Source: an uncultured Planctomycetales bacterium
GTDB lineage: Bacteria; Planctomycetota; Planctomycetia; Isosphaerales; Isosphaeraceae
Assembly: GCA_937907525.1 (NCBI GenBank)
Contig: CALCIB010000038.1
Span: forward strand, 1 to 9,280
Direction of reading: 5' to 3'
DNA length: 9,280 nt
This document shows positions 1-6,442 of this stretch, one piece after another; the stretch's first letter is position 1, and each line of letters starts with the position of its first letter. The notes beneath the pieces were generated by a model that was not told the origin of the DNA, ran no database searches, and saw only the letters and a list, made by a program, of their open reading frames with translations. A program made the translations under genes and the position numbers.

Positions 1-4
1 GCCC

Positions 5-51
5 CCCCTCATCCGGCCCTTCGGGCCACCTTCCCCCGCGAGGGGGGAAGG
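5..51 (+). repeat. Two-hairpin intergenic repeat, copy 1
   Basis: The order is CCCCTCATCC (5-14), a GGCCC-TTC-GGGCC hairpin (15-27), a single A, then a 9-bp hairpin CCTTCCCCC / GGGGGAAGG (29-37 and 43-51) with a 5-nt loop. The same order recurs at 5141-5185 and 9248-9280 and, inverted, at 9128-9172. It lies just beyond the stop of the minus-strand transporter operon, so its hairpins could end or protect that transcript. There is no T-run beside the stem, so a classical Rho-independent terminator is not supported. A second small hairpin, GGCCG / CGGCC, sits at 50-65. Confidence 0.8.
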
Positions 52-89
52 CCGGTATTTCGGCCGCGACGCCCTTATGGGACAGACTC

Positions 90-1250
90 TCAGAGTTCCC
101 GGAGGGCCGATACGACCTCCAGCCGCACGGCCCGGAGCGCCGGGAGCATGCCGCCGAAGATCCCCATCGCCAGCGTCATCACGAGCGCCACGGCCATCAC
201 CCACGGGCCGATCCGGAAGGCGATGTTCACCGAGGCGAACGTGTTCATGTTCATGGTTTCGATGGACAGCAGGCTCATCGGGATCGTCGCCAGCAGCCCG
301 AGCCCGCCGCCGAGCAAGGAGAGCAACAACGACTCGCCCAGGAACGAGAACAGGACGTCGCGCCTTGAGAACCCCAGGGCGCGCAGGGTGCCGATCTCGC
401 GGGTCCGGGACTTCACGGCCGAGAACATGGTGTTGGCCGCGGCGAACATCGCCCCGAACGTCAAGAGGACGGCGATCAACGTCCCGGCCGCCTTGAGGAA
501 CGTGGCGGCGTCGGACTGGGTCTCGAAGTAGCGGCTTTCCGGGTGGGCCGCCAGGCGGAACTGGGCGCCCTGCTCGATCTCCTCGCGGAGCCGGTCGAAC
601 TCGGCGGGCCCCGAGGCGCGGATCTGGACGCACGAGACGGTGCCGTCGCGGCCGGTGTTGCGCTCCACGTCCTTCAGGTCGGCCCACACCTCGCTCTCGG
701 CCGAGCCGCCGCCGGCGGTGAACAGCCCGACGACCCGGTAACGCTCCTTCTCCCCGAAGGCGAGCAGGCCGCCGATCCTCGCCCCCTTGTACACCCGCGC
801 GATCCCCGGCGGGACGATGCACTCCCCCTTGCCCGGCTCCAGGTCGCGACCGGCGATGATCTTGAAGTCCGAGCGGAGCTTGCGCGAGGCCGGCTGGACG
901 CCCCGGATGATCAGGTTGCCGTAGGTGCCCGAGTGCCGCTCGGCCACGGCGATGTTCAACAGCTCCTTCGCCGCCACCGGGCCTTCGCCGTCGCGGAGGA
1001 TCCCGCCGAGCGTCAGCAGCTCGTCGGCCTTGCCGGTGTCGAAGCCGCCGGTGGTCTCCGCCGTCGCCCCCTTGCGCAGGACGATCAGGTCGAGCGGGTC
1101 GCCCGAGATCTTCAGGCTCTTCTCCAACCCCTCCACCAGCCCGAACATGATGCAGGACGACGCGACCAGAAGCGCGATCCCCAGGACCGTCATCGTCGTG
1201 GTCTTCCAGCGGGCGCGGAGGTTGCGGACGTTGTACTTGAACGGGATCAT
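90..1250 (-). CDS. ABC transporter permease, FtsX/MacB type (second permease)
   Basis: This 386-aa inner-membrane permease is the last gene of the transporter operon. It has the MacB/LolC-like layout: one membrane helix near residues 20-38, a large extracytoplasmic domain (about 40-250), then three helices near 253-275, 301-325 and 348-372. The cytoplasmic loop at 281-299 has the conserved SRTREIGTLRALG pattern that contacts the ATPase in this family. The C-terminus (PALRAVRLEVVSALREL) is also family-typical. The start ATG is 7 nt after the stop of the other permease, and a GAGG Shine-Dalgarno shares bases with that stop codon, which favours translational coupling. Its sequence is clearly different from that of the first permease, so the two probably form a heterodimer. 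The substrate cannot be read from the sequence. The FtsX-type permease call is firm. Confidence 0.92.
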   Translation of the reverse strand: MIPFKYNVRNLRARWKTTTMTVLGIALLVASSCIMFGLVEGLEKSLKISGDPLDLIVLRKGATAETTGGFDTGKADELLTLGGILRDGEGPVAAKELLNIAVAERHSGTYGNLIIRGVQPASRKLRSDFKIIAGRDLEPGKGECIVPPGIARVYKGARIGGLLAFGEKERYRVVGLFTAGGGSAESEVWADLKDVERNTGRDGTVSCVQIRASGPAEFDRLREEIEQGAQFRLAAHPESRYFETQSDAATFLKAAGTLIAVLLTFGAMFAAANTMFSAVKSRTREIGTLRALGFSRRDVLFSFLGESLLLSLLGGGLGLLATIPMSLLSIETMNMNTFASVNIAFRIGPWVMAVALVMTLAMGIFGGMLPALRAVRLEVVSALREL

Positions 1251-1257
1251 GGCGACC

Positions 1258-2457
1258 TCACACGACCTTGCGGAGCCCGTCGACCACCGACGAACCGGCG
1301 GCCATCACGGCCGGCACGACTCCGCTGACGAACCCGACGAACAACGACACCCCCAGCCCCGCCAGGGCCACCCGCCAGGGGACGTAGAAAAACGGCAGGA
1401 ACCCGCCCGTGTACGGCGAGACGTCGAACAGGTCGAAAAGCGCCTTGCTCCCCAGCGTCCCCAGCGCCCCGCCGAGCCCCGCGACCAAAACGGCCTCGAC
1501 CAGAACCAGGGTCAGGACCAGGCCCTTGCCGAAGCCGATCGCCTTGAGCACGGCGATCTCCATCGTCCGCTCGCGCATCGCCATCGCCATGGCGTTGCCG
1601 GCGACGAACAACAGCGACACCACCACCGCGCAGCCGATCCAGAAGACCATGTCCTTCATCCCGCCCATCATCTCCGAGAACATCTGGCCGAACGCCTCCT
1701 CGGTCTGGGTCCGGGTGGGATTGTCGGTGCTGCGGTACTCGTCGTCGACCTTCTTGCAAAGCGCCGCGGTCGCCGCGGCGTCCTTGCAACGGACGAAAAC
1801 GATCCCGGCGTTGCCCGCGCGGCCGCTCGGCTGGGTGGCGGACGAGCCGGACGACGACGACGGGCCCAGCAGCCGAAGCTGGTCGTCGAGATAATCGTGA
1901 TGAAACAGCACCATGCGTTGATCGCTGTTGCGGGGCGACTCGTAGATCCCGTGGATGTTGAGCTTCAGGTCGACGGGGTAGACGTCGCCTTGCAGGGGCA
2001 TCGCGTCACCGATCTTCAGGCCGTACTCGCGGGCCAGCTTGGGGCCCACCACCGCGCCGGCCTTGTCGGCCTTGAACGCGGCGAGCTGGTCGTCGGGGAG
2101 GTGGAACTCCTCCAGCGTGTCGAAGACCGAATCGGCGTCGACGCCGAACTGGGCGAAAAGCACGCGCTGGTTTTGGTATTTGCCGCCGTACCAGGCGAAC
2201 GGGGTCGCGGCGACCACGCCGTCCATCGCGGCGATCTGGCGGACCCGGGCGATCGGCACCACCCCCGCGAACCCGTTGGCGTTCATCACGATGATCCGGT
2301 TGTATTGCCTGCTGGCGCTGTTGGCCTCTTGCATGGCCGCGAAGAACGACGTCAGGATCATCATCAGGAACATCGAGATCGCGATCGACGCGATCGTCAG
2401 CCCGGTTCGCGCGGGGTTGCGGCGGGCGTTGCGGAGGATGTAGGTCAGGTATTTCAT
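1258..2457 (-). CDS. ABC transporter permease, FtsX/MacB type (first permease)
   Basis: This 399-aa permease has four predicted helices (about 18-42, 270-290, 312-336 and 362-386) around a large extracytoplasmic domain (about 45-265). The coupling-loop motif RERTMEIAVLKAIGFGKG lies at about 295-312. Residues 198-215 form a Ser/Gly/Pro-rich low-complexity insert inside the extracytoplasmic domain, just before a segment that returns to folded-looking sequence. A Met-rich stretch (about 259-270) precedes the second helix. The start ATG is only 4 nt after the ATPase stop, with a GGGG-type ribosome site inside the ATPase end, so the genes are tightly coupled. Family knowledge says such permeases use ATP to drive conformational change rather than direct transmembrane passage, moving lipoproteins, peptides, drugs or other periplasmic molecules with an adaptor. 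Substrate unknown. Confidence 0.92.
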   Translation of the reverse strand: MKYLTYILRNARRNPARTGLTIASIAISMFLMMILTSFFAAMQEANSASRQYNRIIVMNANGFAGVVPIARVRQIAAMDGVVAATPFAWYGGKYQNQRVLFAQFGVDADSVFDTLEEFHLPDDQLAAFKADKAGAVVGPKLAREYGLKIGDAMPLQGDVYPVDLKLNIHGIYESPRNSDQRMVLFHHDYLDDQLRLLGPSSSSGSSATQPSGRAGNAGIVFVRCKDAAATAALCKKVDDEYRSTDNPTRTQTEEAFGQMFSEMMGGMKDMVFWIGCAVVVSLLFVAGNAMAMAMRERTMEIAVLKAIGFGKGLVLTLVLVEAVLVAGLGGALGTLGSKALFDLFDVSPYTGGFLPFFYVPWRVALAGLGVSLFVGFVSGVVPAVMAAGSSVVDGLRKVV

Positions 2458-2461
2458 GGCG

Positions 2462-3175
2462 TCACCCCGCCGCGGCCGCGGAATCGTTGATCACGTCGTC
2501 CACGAGCCGGCCCTTGTCCAGGTGCAGGATCCTCCCGGCTCGGCGGGCGGCCAGCGGGTCGTGGGTGACCATGACGATGGTCTTCTCGAACTCGCGGTTG
2601 AGTTGCTCCAGCAGTTCCAGGATCTCGTCGGCGGTGCCGCGGTCGAGGTCGCCGGTGGGCTCGTCGGCCACCAGCAAGAACGGGTCGGTGGCGATGGCCC
2701 GGGCGATCGCCACCCGCTGCTCCTGGCCGCCGGAGAGTTGCCGGGGATAGTGGCGCTCGCGACCCTCCAGGCCCACCACCCGAAGCGCGGTGGCGACGTT
2801 CTCCCGCCGTCGCTTGCGCGACAGCTTCGTCAGCAGGAGCGGCAACTCGACGTTCTCCGCCGCGGTGAGGACGGGGACGAGGTTGTAGGTCTGGAAGATG
2901 AAGCCGACGTTGTCGGCCCTCCAGCGGGTGATCTGGCCCTCGGAGAGCCGGCCCAGGTCCTGGCCGTGGACGATCACCTGGCCCCTGGTGGCGACGTCCA
3001 GCCCGGCCACGAGGTTCAACAGCGTCGTCTTGCCCGAGCCCGACGGCCCCATCAAGGCCAGGTACTCGCCGTCGGCGACGCTCAGATCCAGGCCCTGAAG
3101 CACCGGGACGACGAACTCGTCGCGGCGGTACTCCTTCTCCACTCCGCGTAGTTCGATCGAAGGGGGCGCTGACAT
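2462..3175 (-). CDS. ABC transporter ATP-binding protein (LolD/MacB-like)
   Basis: This 237-aa cytoplasmic ATPase powers the two permeases. All nucleotide-binding motifs are visible: Walker A GPSGSGKTT (43-51, Lys49), Q-loop FQTYNLVP (Gln95), signature LSGGQEQR (147-154), Walker B LLVADEPT with catalytic Glu172, D-loop GDLD, and the switch His205 in THD. The length is normal for the family. An ATG two codons upstream (3181) is possible, but the GAGAGG sequence abuts it directly, whereas it stands 6 nt before the ATG at 3175. I therefore prefer the start giving MSAPPSIEL. The gene begins 57 nt after the adaptor stop and ends 4 nt before the first permease. LolD of lipoprotein release and MacB-type efflux ATPases look alike at this level. 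The adaptor next door favours efflux-type export over Lol-type lipoprotein release. Confidence 0.95.
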   Translation of the reverse strand: MSAPPSIELRGVEKEYRRDEFVVPVLQGLDLSVADGEYLALMGPSGSGKTTLLNLVAGLDVATRGQVIVHGQDLGRLSEGQITRWRADNVGFIFQTYNLVPVLTAAENVELPLLLTKLSRKRRRENVATALRVVGLEGRERHYPRQLSGGQEQRVAIARAIATDPFLLVADEPTGDLDRGTADEILELLEQLNREFEKTIVMVTHDPLAARRAGRILHLDKGRLVDDVINDSAAAAG

Positions 3176-3232
3176 GAGCATCCTCTCGGATATAGGCGCG
3201 ATGAATGAGATCTCGGCCGACGCGCGGCGCGG

Positions 3233-4570
3233 TCAGCGGACGGACTCGCGCACGGCGTCGCCGTCGCGGAGGCCGCGCGGGGGGTTGACGACCACCTTGT
3301 CGTCGGCGCGGAGGCCGGACTCGACGCGGGTCGAGCCGCGGTTGGAGTTGGCGACCTCGATCCGCCGCCGCGCGACCCGGTCGTCGCGGCCGAGCAGCCA
3401 GACCCAGTCGTGGCCGTCCTCCTGGAAGACGGCCTCGCCGGGGACGTAAAGGAACGATTCGCCGGCGGCGGACTCGGCGAGCTTGGCGTCGGGGAGGAAG
3501 TGGACGGTGGCCGCCAACTCCGGGAACAGCTTGTCGTCGGGGTCGAGGACCTCCACCTTGACCTTGACCGTCGCCCGGGTGCGGTCGCCCATCGGCGTGA
3601 TCTGGCGGAGTCGGCCGCGATACCGCTTCGACGGCACGGCGGTCACGGAGATCTCCGCCGGCTGGCCCACCGCCACGCGGTGCATCTGCTCCTCGGGGAC
3701 GTCGGCCTCCACGTCCATGTTCGCCAAATCGGCGATCGTCACCACCGCCGAACGGCCCAGCGACGAACTCATCGCCATCGGGCTGATGATCTCCCCGACC
3801 TCCCCCTGCTTCTCCACGACGGTCCCGTCGAACGGGGCGTACAGGTACATCTGATGATGGATCGTCGCCTCGATCTCCTCGATGTTCGACCTGGTGACCT
3901 CGATCGACGCCTCGGTCGCCGCGATCCGCGCGGCGGCCGACTTCCGCGCCGCCAACGCCTTGTCGTAATCCTCCGGCGGCGACATGTTCCGCTCCAACAG
4001 CCGCGCGAGCCGCTGCTCCTGGCGCTCCTTGTCCCACAGGTCGACCTTCGCCTCCTCCAGCTCGGCCTCGACCCGCTTGAGGCTCGCCTGACGTTGGAGA
4101 AGCATGGCGTCCATGTCGTGGTGCTCGATGACCGCCAGGATCTCTCCCTTCTTGACCCGCGCCCGCTCCTGGACCCGCATCTCCTCCACCCTGCCGGCGA
4201 TCCGGGTGCCGATCATCGCCTGATGCCGCGACTTGAGATAGCCCTTGGCGCTCAGGAGCTTTTCGGCCTCGCCCAGCGTCATTTGCTGGACGACGCCGAT
4301 GGTCACCTCGGGACGGGAACGCGCCTGCTCGTACTGACGATATCCCACCACGCCCGCCGTCCCCGCCACTCCCAGTGGGATCAGCCAGAGGAGCATGGAG
4401 AGAATCCTCAGCCCGATCCCGCGGCGGCGACGATACGCCGTCCCCGGCGCGCGCCGCTCGATCGCGACCGGGGCGACGAAGGCCGCGCGGTCGCGGTCGA
4501 CCTCCGGCCTGGCCGTCCGCGTCCGCTCGATCCGGAGCGACGCCAACTCCTCGCGCAGATTGCTCGCCAT
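3233..4570 (-). CDS. HlyD/RND-type periplasmic adaptor (membrane fusion) protein
   Basis: This is a 445-aa first gene of the transporter operon. Order: basic cytoplasmic tail (1-51), one membrane helix (about 52-77), first lipoyl half (121-150, with GTRIAGRVEEMRV and VKKGEILAVIE), a charged coiled-coil hairpin (about 153-237), second lipoyl half (243-262, YAPFDGTVVEKQGEVGE), beta-barrel (about 285-360) and a membrane-proximal domain to the end. This is the standard adaptor layout linking inner-membrane permeases to an outer-membrane channel. The frame stays open upstream to an ATG at 4900, but that extension translates the intergenic repeat (4816-4900) and low-complexity basic sequence. The ATG at 4570 has a GAGG 6 nt upstream and gives a protein-like N-terminus (MASNLREELASLRIERTR). 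The tail of about 50 residues before the helix is longer than in most characterised adaptors. No TolC-like gene is present in the window. Confidence 0.9.
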   Translation of the reverse strand: MASNLREELASLRIERTRTARPEVDRDRAAFVAPVAIERRAPGTAYRRRRGIGLRILSMLLWLIPLGVAGTAGVVGYRQYEQARSRPEVTIGVVQQMTLGEAEKLLSAKGYLKSRHQAMIGTRIAGRVEEMRVQERARVKKGEILAVIEHHDMDAMLLQRQASLKRVEAELEEAKVDLWDKERQEQRLARLLERNMSPPEDYDKALAARKSAAARIAATEASIEVTRSNIEEIEATIHHQMYLYAPFDGTVVEKQGEVGEIISPMAMSSSLGRSAVVTIADLANMDVEADVPEEQMHRVAVGQPAEISVTAVPSKRYRGRLRQITPMGDRTRATVKVKVEVLDPDDKLFPELAATVHFLPDAKLAESAAGESFLYVPGEAVFQEDGHDWVWLLGRDDRVARRRIEVANSNRGSTRVESGLRADDKVVVNPPRGLRDGDAVRESVR

Positions 4571-4733
4571 CGCGGGCCTCGTTCGCGAACCTGGATCGCG
4601 ACGCCTTCCTCGGCGTTCGCGTCGAATCGACATGGGCGCCGGCGCGGACGTTCGCGGCTCCTCGCGAAATCCACCGGGCCGTCTGTTCAGTCGTATCGTG
4701 AGTGTACCGTCTTTATTCGACGTCGGCGTCGTG

Positions 4734-4762
4734 AAATTACGCGAATCCCGAATTTTCCGCAA
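4734..4762 (-). promoter_or_regulatory. Candidate promoter of the transporter operon
   Basis: Read on the minus strand, TTGCGG (4762-4757) is followed after exactly 17 nt by TAATTT (4739-4734). This fits the loose TTGnnn / TAnnnT form common in GC-rich bacteria, and it sits in a locally AT-richer stretch about 160 nt before the adaptor start. A TACACT further downstream (4707-4702) is an alternative -10. Evidence is weak. The rest of 4571-4815 shows no gene or clear structure. Confidence 0.25.
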
Positions 4763-4894
4763 GCAGCCTCGCGTGGCGTCGCCTCTCCTAAAACCATCGG
4801 GAGCGAACACGCGCAATCCCTTCTCCCCTTGTGGGAGAAGGTGCCCCGAGGAACGCCGCCGAAACAACTTCCCGTGAACGACATGAGAGAGAAT

Positions 4895-4974
4895 ATCCAC
4901 AGATTTCTCAGATTAACACAGATTAAATTGAATTTTCCGATCTGAATCCGCGTCAATCTGGGTAATCCGTGGAT
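4895..4974. repeat. 80-bp palindromic element flanked by GAAT direct repeats
   Basis: The 30-nt arms 4895-4924 and 4945-4974 match at 24 positions when one is inverted; the central spacer is 20 nt. Each arm holds three degenerate units of about 10 nt ending in (A/G)GATT or similar. Five of the six mismatches are transitions, and four of these would be G-U wobbles in RNA copied in the minus-strand direction. GAAT occurs on both sides (4891-4894 and 4975-4978) as a direct, not inverted, repeat, which could be a target-site duplication. There is no coding cargo. I recognise this sequence type from memory as a dispersed repeat in diverse bacteria. Confidence 0.75.
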
Positions 4975-5100
4975 GAATTCCACGACGGAGAAGGCGCCGG
5001 CCGTCTACGAGGCTCTTGATTCCCCGGATTTACGGTTCGATGCCACGCGAGTCGACCCCGGAGGATTCCCGGAAGTTATTTCGGCGGCGTTCCAAGGGGC

Positions 5101-5188
5101 GGATGAGGGGTGGGCGCGACCGGAAGCCGTTGGAAACGCCCCCCTCATCCGGCCCGCGGCCACCTTCTCCCACAAGGGGAGAAGGGAT
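5101..5188. repeat. Paired two-hairpin repeat, copies facing each other
   Basis: GGATGAGGGG (5101-5110) faces CCCCTCATCC (5141-5150) across 30 nt that begin TGGGCG. The right copy continues with hairpin GGCC-CGC-GGCC (5151-5161), a single A, and hairpin CCTTCTCCC / GGGAGAAGG (5163-5171 and 5177-5185, 5-nt loop). The left copy is truncated: its hairpins are replaced by the sequence at 5069-5100. The segment TGGGCG..ACCGGAAGCCG after the left copy recurs at 9173-9192, so the middle is part of the repeated unit. Confidence 0.8.
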
Positions 5189-5241
5189 GCTTGTCATCGT
5201 TAAACCAATGTGTCAATTCATGTGTTTGACCGTATCTGGAT

Positions 5242-6258
5242 TCACGGCCGCTCCGGCGGCAGCAGCGGGCCGTCGTCGGGGAAGGTCGTCTTCGCGTCGA
5301 CGGTCAGGGAGAAGACCTTGCTGCGTTCGTCGAGCGAGCGGAGCTTGCCGCGGACGATCGAGACCCGGCCGGCGTGCTTGACGCGGACCCGCCATTGCGT
5401 CGGCTTGGCGATGCCGCCGAAGCCGCCGTAGTAGACCACGAACCACTTGTAGACGCCGGGCGGGCCGTCCCCCTTGACCTTGGCTCGGTCGGGGCCGTCG
5501 TCGGTCTCGGTCAGCCAGTAGACGTTCTCCGGGCCGTAGCCGCGGGTGTTGTCGACGTCCAGCTCCCCCCCCTGGTTCCCCCGGCGCTCCTCCCAGTAGA
5601 TCTCCTTGCCGCCGGGCTCGACGACGTGGAGGTCGAGATCCACGTCGCTATCCCAGATGAGGGTGAACTGGGGATCGCCCACCCTCACCTGGACGCCCTT
5701 GATCGATTCCGAGCCGTCGCCGAACCGGGCCGCGCCGAAGCCCGAGCCGTCGCCCGCGCCGGGATTGTCGTTGGGCGCGCCGCCTCCCGCGCTTCGGGGC
5801 GCGCCGCGAACCGGAGCGACGAGCTTGCCGACGTCGGCGGGCGCCAGGTCGAGCAGCGGCAACGGCTCCGGCGCGAGGCTCGCCTCGGCCATCGCCAGTT
5901 CGTCCTCCGGCGTGTTCAGTCCTCCCGCGAACGTCGTCCCGTCGATCACGCCGTCGAGCGAGCCGCCGAGTCGGCTTTCGAACTCGACCGGCCCGTGAGT
6001 CGGGGGCGTGAAGTACCAGAAGGCCAAAACCAGCAGGAACGCGACGTGAAGCGCGGCCGATCCGCCCCAGCTTTTGAACCTCGCGGCCGCCCCCAGGCTG
6101 GCGAACAGAGGCGGCGGCGACTCGGAAAGCGCCGGGGCGGGCGCGACCACCCGACCGCCGCTCCCGAGCTTCTTCGCCCTGGCTCGCGGCGGGTGGGCCG
6201 TCGGAATTCGGTCCCGATCGTCGCCGGGGCCGGGAATCGTCTGCAAGGGCTTGGACAT
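5242..6258 (-). CDS. Single-pass membrane protein with C-terminal DUF2135/YfaP-like domain
   Basis: The 338-aa protein has a basic, Pro-rich cytoplasmic N-terminus (1-65), one membrane helix (about 66-83), a Gly/Ala/Pro-rich linker (about 90-190) and a folded C-terminal domain (about 191-325). That domain contains FTLIWDSDVDLDLHVVEPGG (198-217), the GGELDVDNTRGYGPENVYW pattern (230-248) and PGVYKWFVVYYGG, which resemble the DUF2135 domain of E. coli YfaP (COG4676). The function of that family is not known to me. The many paired Asp residues could bind metal, but that is a guess. With no signal cleavage site and basic residues before the helix, the domain should face the periplasm. The ATG start has AAGG 10 nt upstream. 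It lies upstream of the transporter operon on the same strand, but the 670-nt repeat-filled gap argues against co-transcription. Confidence 0.8.
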   Translation of the reverse strand: MSKPLQTIPGPGDDRDRIPTAHPPRARAKKLGSGGRVVAPAPALSESPPPLFASLGAAARFKSWGGSAALHVAFLLVLAFWYFTPPTHGPVEFESRLGGSLDGVIDGTTFAGGLNTPEDELAMAEASLAPEPLPLLDLAPADVGKLVAPVRGAPRSAGGGAPNDNPGAGDGSGFGAARFGDGSESIKGVQVRVGDPQFTLIWDSDVDLDLHVVEPGGKEIYWEERRGNQGGELDVDNTRGYGPENVYWLTETDDGPDRAKVKGDGPPGVYKWFVVYYGGFGGIAKPTQWRVRVKHAGRVSIVRGKLRSLDERSKVFSLTVDAKTTFPDDGPLLPPERP

Positions 6259-6374
6259 CGAGACGAGACCTTAATCGCGGCGCGGCTTCCCGTCCATCGG
6301 ATTCCAGGCTACCACGCCGACCGCTTAAATCGATAGGGAAGCCGGGAGCCTTGAGCGGTCGCGCCGTCGCCCGG

Positions 6375-6403
6375 TTGCGGTTTGGGCGCGGGGCGGCTAC
6401 GGT
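6375..6403 (+). promoter_or_regulatory. Candidate larB promoter
   Basis: TTGCGG (6375-6380) is followed after exactly 17 nt by TACGGT (6398-6403), about 39 nt before the larB start. This fits TTGnnn / TAnnnT. The -35 hexamer and spacing equal those of the candidate at 4734-4762. Only three of six positions of each box match the sigma-70 consensus, so this is tentative. The rest of the 184-nt divergent spacer holds two short interleaved inverted repeats but no gene. Confidence 0.3.
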
Positions 6404-6442
6404 TGATCGAGACCCGCCGCCTTTCTCGCTGGAATCACGACC

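Larger units (their letters stand above)
4816..5188. repeat. Nested inverted-repeat cluster between transporter operon and DUF2135 gene
   Basis: This non-coding block is bounded by a perfect 26-bp inverted pair (4816-4841 and 5163-5188). A second inverted pair lies inside it: 4850-4874 against 5069-5093, 23 of 25 positions. Within that second pair is an 80-bp palindrome (4895-4974). The outer ends belong to the two-hairpin family seen at 5-51 and 9128-9280. The left end carries only the 9-bp hairpin and then departs into the sequence shared by the second pair, so the block looks like several insertions layered on each other. Short reading frames here translate the repeats and show no protein features. 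Confidence 0.8.

Noticed and set aside
925..2490. 521-aa open frame on the plus strand
   Set aside because: It lies antisense to the two permease genes; its His/Arg/Asp-rich composition is typical of shadow frames in GC-rich DNA, with no domain.
2454..4037. 527-aa open frame on the minus strand
   Set aside because: An out-of-frame reading of the ATPase and adaptor genes, made of Arg/Gly/Pro-rich sequence.
4571..4900. N-terminal extension of the adaptor gene to an ATG at 4900
   Set aside because: It translates the intergenic hairpin repeat and basic low-complexity sequence. The ATG at 4570 has a well-placed GAGG and a natural N-terminus.
3410..4945. 511-aa open frame on the plus strand
   Set aside because: Antisense to the adaptor gene, His/Arg/Leu-rich and without recognisable motifs.
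4687..4983. 98-aa small protein on the minus strand
   Set aside because: Most of it is a translation of the 80-bp palindrome and the hairpin repeat; no ribosome site or domain.
4816..5188. CRISPR array
   Set aside because: Repeats are inverted, unequal and nested, with no regular direct repeat-spacer pattern and no cas gene.
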